From: Planotetraspora phitsanulokensis
GTDB taxonomy: Bacteria > Actinomycetota > Actinomycetes > Streptosporangiales > Streptosporangiaceae
DNA length: 64,000 bases
Direction of reading: 5' to 3'
NCBI RefSeq assembly: GCF_016863295.1
Contig: NZ_BOOP01000029.1
Location: forward strand, 62,001 to 126,000
Shown here: one piece after another, positions 59,591 through 64,000 of the stretch
Position numbering within the stretch: position 1 is the stretch's first letter
How the letters are laid out: every line of letters starts with the position of its first letter
Notes under the pieces: generated by a model
What the model was told of the DNA's origin: nothing
Databases searched by the model: none
What the model saw: the letters and a program-made list of their open reading frames with translations, nothing else
Position numbers and translations under genes: made by a program

Positions 59591-60289
59591 TCACATCATG
59601 CCACCCAGTTGCTGAATTCTCGCGTCAATGATGGGAATGAGTTTCGAAAGCATGTCCGACGCCTGGAGAAGCACCTTAGACGAGTTATCCAGGTTTAGGT
59701 GGGAGAGCGTGTCCGCGGAGACCATGAGGTTATGAGCTGTGCGCTCTTCTACGCCGCCGGGTGCAGTATGCAGAACATCTATGATCTGTCGTAAATCTTG
59801 GAGTGCTTCTGCATTAAGTGAACCTGTGCGCTCCAGGCTATCAGCAATTTTTTCGAGTCGGACTACCGGCGGCGTGAAGGCTTCGGCCAGCGCTTCGGTA
59901 AGAGCCTCTTCGCTGATGGGGCCTATCGTGTTGAGGGCCGCACCATATTGGCCTTCATGCTTCCTCTTCCATTCATGCAATACCTCTGGTGGGTAGAGTT
60001 TTTCGCCCTCTTTCTTGTCGTCGATCTCCGAGTGGTGAGATAGGCAGACTATAATGAGATTCTTGAATGACTCACGCTCGCGCCTCTCTTCCTCGCTGCG
60101 ACATTCACGAAAGCGGGGAGCGCCGCGTTTTACTCCGCGAATATGCGCTATCTGGGCGTTTTTCTTGAACACTCCGGGCCGAACCTCATTAATCACTGGG
60201 AAAGGACAACCGGGCGCGTAGCAACGCCCATTGCTCAGTACCCAGAGAGCAGCCTGAGCGGCAGCAGGAATGGTTAGGCGCTTCTCCAT
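59591..60289 (-). CDS. HNH endonuclease with helical C-terminal domain
   Basis: A 232-aa protein. Residues ~20-90 form an HNH finger: Cys23-Cys28 (GRCYAPGC), AQIAHIRG with His49, and NLIIVCLSHHSEID with Asn77 and His85/86. The rest is helical with no known domain (LEKIADSLERTGSLNAEALQ, LLQASDMLSKLIPIIDARI). This HNH type occurs as an effector in several phage-defence systems. Translation from the ATG at 60289 is chosen; the frame opens 17 codons earlier. Confidence 0.85.
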   Translation of the reverse strand: MEKRLTIPAAAQAALWVLSNGRCYAPGCPFPVINEVRPGVFKKNAQIAHIRGVKRGAPRFRECRSEEERRERESFKNLIIVCLSHHSEIDDKKEGEKLYPPEVLHEWKRKHEGQYGAALNTIGPISEEALTEALAEAFTPPVVRLEKIADSLERTGSLNAEALQDLRQIIDVLHTAPGGVEERTAHNLMVSADTLSHLNLDNSSKVLLQASDMLSKLIPIIDARIQQLGGMM

Positions 60290-60616
60290 GTGACGAAGGT
60301 ACGATACCCGTCGCCGATAGCCAAGGTCTCGAGATGGCACTGTTCAGGAGGGAGTGCGTGCCTCGCTCTCGCAGCGCCCGCTGAAGACGAAGGGTAACTT
60401 GTGGGGCTAAAGCACCCGAGTGGGGCGAAAAGTCATTAGTGACCGTTCGCGCCTTTTCCTTGTGTGGACGCGGGTGCACGACAGTGGATCACGGGGAGAT
60501 TGTGCGATACATCCGCAGGCGGCGTATAGGTCCCGGGATCGATGGCCGGGAGAGCGGCGCGTCCGGATTCAACGCGTTCGCCGGCGGCTACGACAGTCGG
60601 TCGGGTGAGAGCCTGC
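60290..60616. other. Gap upstream of the HNH gene
   Basis: About 330 bp. Short frames on the plus strand (60439-60675) have no convincing ribosome site or motif. It presumably contains the minus-strand HNH promoter. Nothing else is recognisable. Confidence 0.45.
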
Positions 60617-60760
60617 GAGTCAGCGAAAAATCAGCAAGACGGCTGACACTGGACCGCGCTAGAGGTCATCTATAAGTATTGTGAGCCGCGGCAGGAGCCC
60701 TAGCTAGCAGCCGTCGACACTCCTGATCAAGGCCTTCGGGTATTCACACCGGAGAGGTCT
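60617..60760. repeat. Degenerate copy of the element's right end, with partial att core
   Basis: This 144-bp stretch aligns by eye with 61461-61605 almost without gaps. It begins GAGTCAGCGAAAAATCAGC, then has AAGACGGCTGA.ACTGGA, GAGCCG.GGCA, GCAGCCGT.GACACTC, TGATCA, GCCTTCGGGTATTCACACCG and AGAGGTC. The att core stops matching after 18 bp. It looks like an older, decayed right end. Confidence 0.8.
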
Positions 60761-60900
60761 CCGGCCTGATCGCAGTACCGCCGAGTGGCCGATCTTGGCC
60801 TGATACGGTGCGGCGAGGCGTGGAGAGGAGACCGGGCTGCGGGAGATGAGCGGCAGTCAGTCCGGCAGCGCGGTTGGCCCGATGGTTGGCCGTCGTCCTC

Positions 60901-60960
60901 TCCGTCTCCGCGTCAGCCACTCCGTCTCCGCGTCAGCCACTCCGTCTCCGCGTCAGCCAC
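60901..60960. repeat. Three perfect 20-bp tandem repeats
   Basis: TCCGTCTCCGCGTCAGCCAC is repeated exactly three times head to tail. The last copy contains the stop codon of the minus-strand membrane-protein gene, so copy-number change would alter only sequence downstream of it. Confidence 0.93.
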
Positions 60961-61405
60961 CAGCCACGAACCATGCGTAGATGGCGCCGCAGGTAGAGAC
61001 AAGAGTCGCTAGTGCGAACATTGCCGACGAAACCCATGTGCTTGACCCAAACGTGCGGGGTCCTCGGCGTTCGATCAATCGGAAGGTATCTAGGTTGAGA
61101 GACCGTGCCACTCGATTCTGAATTTCGCGTAGTGGCTCTTCAGCAAGTCGAGCAAGATCACGCTGGCGTCGTCCTGCAAGATATGCCGCCACCGAAACGA
61201 AAGCGGCGAGCAGACCGACTGCACCCGCTACAGGTTGTAATTTAGCCTGGAGCGCCGTGACGTATGCTCCGGCCATAACGGCTGTGGCCACTAGATAGAA
61301 GTTGAGTACCTGCGTGCCTTGGCCGACTCGGAACTCTAGCCATCTCGAGGCATGCTCCAGAGCTGAGGTCAACAGTGCGGAGTCTTGGGGTTCCAATTGA
61401 GTCAC
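60953..61405 (-). CDS. Three-helix membrane protein of AICE cargo
   Basis: A protein of about 150 aa with a soluble N-terminal helix (LTSALEHASRWLEFRVGQGTQ begins it), three membrane segments (FYLVATAVMAGAYVTAL, VGLLAAFVSVAAYLAG, MFALATLVSTCGAIYAWFV) and an intervening charged helix. Similar small membrane proteins occur in actinomycete accessory regions and resemble SLATT-type effectors in layout only. The GTG at 61405 is chosen; an ATG at 61432 adds nine unlikely residues. Confidence 0.65.
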   Translation of the reverse strand: MTQLEPQDSALLTSALEHASRWLEFRVGQGTQVLNFYLVATAVMAGAYVTALQAKLQPVAGAVGLLAAFVSVAAYLAGRRQRDLARLAEEPLREIQNRVARSLNLDTFRLIERRGPRTFGSSTWVSSAMFALATLVSTCGAIYAWFVAGG

Positions 61406-61460
61406 ACACAGATGATGGCATGGTCCGCGCACTTTGCGGGGCGGGCGAGTGCGGCTGGCT

Positions 61461-61480
61461 GAAGTCAGCGAAAAGTCAGC
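61461..61480. repeat. Right copy of 20-bp repeat (candidate integrase arm site)
   Basis: GAAGTCAGCGAAAAGTCAGC, identical to 41606-41625 and in the same orientation, 107 bp inside attR. A third, slightly altered copy starts the degenerate right end at 60617. Confidence 0.75.
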
Positions 61481-61587
61481 AAGACGGCTGATACTGGATC
61501 GCGAGAGAGGTCACCCACAAGGACTGCGAGCCGGGGCAAGAGCATGAATTCGCAGCCGTTGACACTCATGATCAGTGCCTTCGGGTA

Positions 61588-61632
61588 TTCACACCGAAGA
61601 GGTCACTGGTTCGATCCCAGTATCGCCCACCA
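61588..61632 (+). other. attR core (displaced tRNA-Val 3' end)
   Basis: Perfect 45-bp repeat of 41426-41470. It holds only the anticodon loop to CCA part and lacks the acceptor 5' strand and D-arm, so it is not a tRNA gene. Confidence 0.95.
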
Positions 61633-61648
61633 CGTTTTCGCAGTTCAG

Positions 61649-61681
61649 AGGCCGTTTCCCTCCCGGAGGGCAGCGGCCTTT
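61649..61681 (+). terminator. Probable original terminator of tRNA-Val(CAC)
   Basis: AGGCCG pairs with CGGCCT around an inner CCCTCC/GGAGGG stem, followed by TTT. It lies 16 bp past attR, the distance expected for the native tRNA terminator before the element inserted. Confidence 0.75.
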
Positions 61682-61682
61682 C

Positions 61683-62007
61683 GCGTCTTCTGAGTGACTA
61701 CCGTTCCAAGGTGAGCTGGGGTCTCTGCCAGCCGTGGTGGCCTGAGCGCTATCCCCGTCGATGCCATGCGAGGTAGCGCGGGCGCTGCCGAAGCGTGCGG
61801 GCTGCTCATCGATCTTCGGGACAGCGCTCAGGAGGCGTGGGCGGTCACCTATTTCGGAGCCCAGACTCACCGGCTGCTACGGGTCGCGGTGTGCAGGCAG
61901 TAGGTCGCCAGTTCCTTGGACGGAACGTCGGCGCGGGCCCGCCCTGCGTGGATGGCTTCGGTCAGTGCCGCGCGTACTTATTTAAGGCGTTTGACCGGGC
62001 CACTACG
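61683..62007. other. Intergenic chromosome right of attR
   Basis: About 325 bp with no credible gene on either strand and no recognisable RNA or repeat; the overlapping frames lack ribosome sites. Confidence 0.5.
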
Positions 62008-62043
62008 CATCCGGCTGTCACGACGAGTCGTGGCAGCCGGATG
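62008..62043 (-). terminator. Terminator of the SDR gene
   Basis: A 17-bp stem (CATCCGGCTGTCACGAC with GTCGTGGCAGCCGGATG, one G-U pair) around a 2-base centre lies 11 bp past the stop of the minus-strand SDR gene. Confidence 0.8.
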
Positions 62044-62053
62044 TCGTTCGGTG

Positions 62054-62782
62054 TTATCCGTCCAGGAGGCCGGCGGGGACGACGGTTTCATGCCGATTCC
62101 GCTTGGCGTGCATGTCCCAGAGGATGTCGGCCAGCTCGCCGGGGTCGGCGGCAGCCATGTCGGGCATGGGTTCGCCCTGGGCCCGGCGCCGCTCGTAATC
62201 CGCCTCGAAGGGGGTGCCCACGATGCGGGCGCCGATGTAGAGCATGCCGACGTAGACGCCCTTGCGGGCGACCTCGGCCGCGAGCGACTGAAGGTAGTTC
62301 CGCTGCGCGGCCAGGGCCACGGGCCAGCCACTCATGTTCGGCCGGCCCCGGACGGCGGCGGCCCCCTGGGCACTGAGGATGGCGCCGTCTCTCCGTTCGA
62401 CCATGGCGGGCAGGAACTCCCGAACCAGGGCCAGGAGCGTGTGCAACGTGATCGGCATACGGTCCTGAAGCTGCTCCGGGGTGAGGTCGGCGGCGGGAAC
62501 GAATGCCAGGTTCGAGGGCACCGGGCCGTAGTAGAGGGCCGTGGGGTCCCCGACGCTCTCGCGGATCCGGTCGGCGAGCGCCGGGACGGCGTCGGTCTGG
62601 TCGAGGTCGGCGGTGATCACATGGGCGGTGATGCCCTCGGCGGACAGATCCTGGGCGAGCAGATCCAGGGGCGCCTGGCGGCGGGCGACCAGGACGGCAT
62701 CGTACCCTTCCCTTCCGTATCGGCGGGCGACGGCCTGGCCGACACCCGGACCGGTTCCGAACACTGCGATGGATTTCGTCAT
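62054..62782 (-). CDS. SDR-fold protein lacking the catalytic Tyr/Lys
   Basis: A 242-aa Rossmann protein with the N-terminal nucleotide motif AVFGTGPGVGQAVARRYG. At the place of the SDR active-site Y-x-x-x-K the sequence is SGWPVALAAQRN, giving Trp153 and Leu157, and the usual upstream Ser sits in LSAQGAA. It may bind NAD(P) without classical reductase activity. Divergent from an AraC regulator, which probably controls it. The ATG at 62782 is the start directly before the Rossmann strand. Confidence 0.85.
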   Translation of the reverse strand: MTKSIAVFGTGPGVGQAVARRYGREGYDAVLVARRQAPLDLLAQDLSAEGITAHVITADLDQTDAVPALADRIRESVGDPTALYYGPVPSNLAFVPAADLTPEQLQDRMPITLHTLLALVREFLPAMVERRDGAILSAQGAAAVRGRPNMSGWPVALAAQRNYLQSLAAEVARKGVYVGMLYIGARIVGTPFEADYERRRAQGEPMPDMAAADPGELADILWDMHAKRNRHETVVPAGLLDG

Positions 62783-62864
62783 GCCGTCCAGCCAACCCCA
62801 TCGGCGCTCAGACGATCCATGGGGGAACATCCGAAATGCCTTTGCGAACGTCTAAGGTGATTGT

Positions 62865-63845
62865 GTGGACGTGCTGACAGACCTGCTGCACCGAGCCCGC
62901 GCGCAGAACGCCCTGGTCAGGCAGCTGATCCAGCGGCCACCGTGGGGGATGACGTACGCAGACGCGCCGCCGCTCACGGTCGCGGCCACACTCGGCGGCC
63001 ATGCCACGATCCGGCTCGGGGATCTCGTTCCCACGCGTCTTGCCGCAGGTGACATCGCCCTTATTACTGCCCCTTGCGGGTACACGATCGCGGACGACCC
63101 GGCGACCTCACCCCAATTCGTGATCCGCGACGGACGCAAGTACCTCCCCACCGGCGCACCGGCGGACCCACACCCGATGTCGGCACCCCGCACGTACGGT
63201 GCCGGCCTATCCGGAGCCACCATCATGCTTCGTGGCGTGTACGAGCTGCATGGCGACGTGGCTTCCCGGCTACTGGACCTGCTTCCGCCGCTGGCGGTCG
63301 TGCCCGCGGGGCCACGCACCCAGACGACCCTCGATCTGCTCTCCGCCGAGGCCGCCCGCGACGAGCCGGGCCAGGACGCGGTCCTCGCCCGGCTTTTGGA
63401 TCTGGTCCTTGTGATCGCGTTGCGGGCCTGGTGCACCAGGCCGGAGGCGACGCCGCCCGCTTGGTACCGGGCGCTGACCGACCCGGCGATCGGCGAGGCG
63501 CTGCGCTTCCTGCACGAGGATCCCACCCACAGGTGGACGGTCGCCTCGCTGGCCGCCAAGGTCGGCATGTCCCGCGCCGCCTTCGCCCAGCGCTTCGCCG
63601 CCCTGGTCGGCCAGCCGCCGCTCGCCTATCTCACCGACTGGCGCATGACCCTCGCCGCCGACCTGCTCCGCGACACCCGGCAGACCGTCGCCACCGTGGC
63701 CCGCCAGGTCGGCTACCAGGACCCGTTCGCGTTCAGCGTGGCGTTCAAACGCGCCCGCGGACGCACGCCCTCGGCCTGGCGCGGCTCCTCCTGGCCGGCC
63801 TTACGGTCAGCGGGCACTGCTCGCCCTCGCGCGACGGGGGGTTGA
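62865..63845 (+). CDS. AraC family transcriptional regulator
   Basis: A 326-aa protein. The N-terminal cupin-like effector domain (RPPWGMTYADAPPLTVAATL, ITAPCGYTIADDP) and the C-terminal double HTH (WTVASLAAKVGMSRAAFAQRF, TVATVARQVGYQDPFAFSVAFKR) match the AraC_N/cupin_6 plus HTH_18 architecture. It is divergent from the SDR-fold gene, its likely target. Confidence 0.92.
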   Translation: MDVLTDLLHRARAQNALVRQLIQRPPWGMTYADAPPLTVAATLGGHATIRLGDLVPTRLAAGDIALITAPCGYTIADDPATSPQFVIRDGRKYLPTGAPADPHPMSAPRTYGAGLSGATIMLRGVYELHGDVASRLLDLLPPLAVVPAGPRTQTTLDLLSAEAARDEPGQDAVLARLLDLVLVIALRAWCTRPEATPPAWYRALTDPAIGEALRFLHEDPTHRWTVASLAAKVGMSRAAFAQRFAALVGQPPLAYLTDWRMTLAADLLRDTRQTVATVARQVGYQDPFAFSVAFKRARGRTPSAWRGSSWPALRSAGTARPRATGG

Positions 63846-63883
63846 TCAGGCGGCGCCATGACGGGCGACGGTAGCCTGGCAGC

Positions 63884-64000
63884 ATGACTGCTGAGCTGCT
63901 GCATCACGCCGAGGAAGACTCGGCGGAGATCTTGCGTGTGCTGCCGGAGCGGTGGCACGAGCAGTTCCTCGGCGAGGAACACAGCGCCTTGGACGCAGCC
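63884..64000 (+). CDS. Start of a further gene (partial, possibly DUF6247-like)
   Basis: An open frame of 39 codons running off the window: MTAELLHHAEEDSAEILRVL then PERWHEQFLGEEHSALDAA. The pattern of a Leu-rich helix then 'LPERW...F..E...ALD' recalls small DUF6247 proteins, often paired with toxin-like genes; this is tentative because only the N-terminus is visible. Confidence 0.5.
   Translation, partial: MTAELLHHAEEDSAEILRVLPERWHEQFLGEEHSALDAA

Larger units (their letters stand above)
41426..61632. mobile_element. Integrated actinomycete integrative and conjugative element (AICE), about 20.2 kb
   Basis: The element is bounded by a perfect 45-bp direct repeat of the tRNA-Val(CAC) 3' end. 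It carries the AICE backbone in standard order: int-xis-rep next to attL, then SpdB-like and FtsK/TraB transfer genes, and a GntR/KorSA-like regulator. This matches the pSAM2/SLP1 group, which excises, replicates by rolling circle and moves as double-stranded DNA through a single FtsK-like pump. From ~51.3 kb to the right end it carries cargo. Integrase, RepSA and TraB homologues look intact, so the element may be functional. Confidence 0.93.

Noticed and set aside
61588-61632. Apparent second tRNA-Val
   Set aside because: Only the anticodon-loop-to-CCA part is present; there is no acceptor 5' strand or D-arm. It is the attR repeat.

Overview
High-GC actinomycete DNA. The gene content points to a sporulating, filamentous actinomycete, most likely in or near the Streptosporangiaceae: an SsgA/SsgB-type division protein, a Methyltransf_19 (DUF574) methyltransferase, two F420-type luciferase-like oxidoreductases, an F420-dependent nitroreductase-like protein, WXG-type secretion genes, and GTG/TTG starts with frequent ATGA/GTGA overlaps. 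The genus assignment is inference.

Positions 1-41395 are ordinary chromosome: a TRAP/TAXI uptake pair; a Ski2-like helicase with a DUF3516-type C-terminus; an orphan sensor kinase; a TetR/MFS drug-efflux locus with two visible operators; 6-phosphogluconate dehydrogenase; a beta-propeller glycosidase-like protein; a sulfotransferase; a four-gene WXG/calpain/small-protein operon; an anti-sigma-type ATPase; an NhaA-DsbA fusion; adenosine deaminase; a luciferase-like/hemerythrin fusion with its HxlR regulator; a tandem pair of nucleotidyltransferases; a secreted lipase; a dienelactone hydrolase; a second MFS pump; three tRNAs (Gly, Cys, Val); a histidine ammonia-lyase with an ArsR-like regulator; a dehydrogenase-Rid fusion opposite a LysR gene; pabB-pabC; an LVIVD-repeat lipoprotein; a DUF305 protein; and SsgB.

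Positions 41426-61632 are an integrated actinomycete integrative and conjugative element (AICE) of about 20.2 kb, inserted in the 3' end of a tRNA-Val(CAC) gene. It is bounded by a perfect 45-bp direct repeat. Its backbone is almost all on the minus strand: integrase, excisionase, RepSA-type initiator, cytosine methyltransferase, a run of tiny Cys-rich and other small genes, a SpdB-like membrane protein, an FtsK/TraB translocase, and an SCO3933-type protein. Opposite lies a GntR (KorSA-like) regulator, with two palindromic operators in the divergent promoter. Three hairpins with a common loop but different stems sit between backbone genes.

Positions 51289-61405 are AICE cargo, visibly AT-richer from about 53.9 kb. 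It includes a DUF218 protein, a SMI1/KNR4 protein, a Ser/Thr kinase followed by an unrecognised 475-aa protein with a CxCxxC...H site, a PD-(D/E)XK nuclease with an inserted winged helix, two small membrane proteins, a DUF3800 protein and an HNH endonuclease. This looks like a defence-type cargo bay; the kinase/475-aa pair beside the nuclease is the best candidate for an undescribed system. Near the right end a degenerate second copy of the right-end sequence suggests an earlier or tandem insertion.

Positions 61633-64000 return to chromosome: the likely displaced tRNA terminator, an SDR-fold protein lacking its catalytic Tyr and Lys, a divergent AraC regulator, and the start of a further gene that runs off the window.
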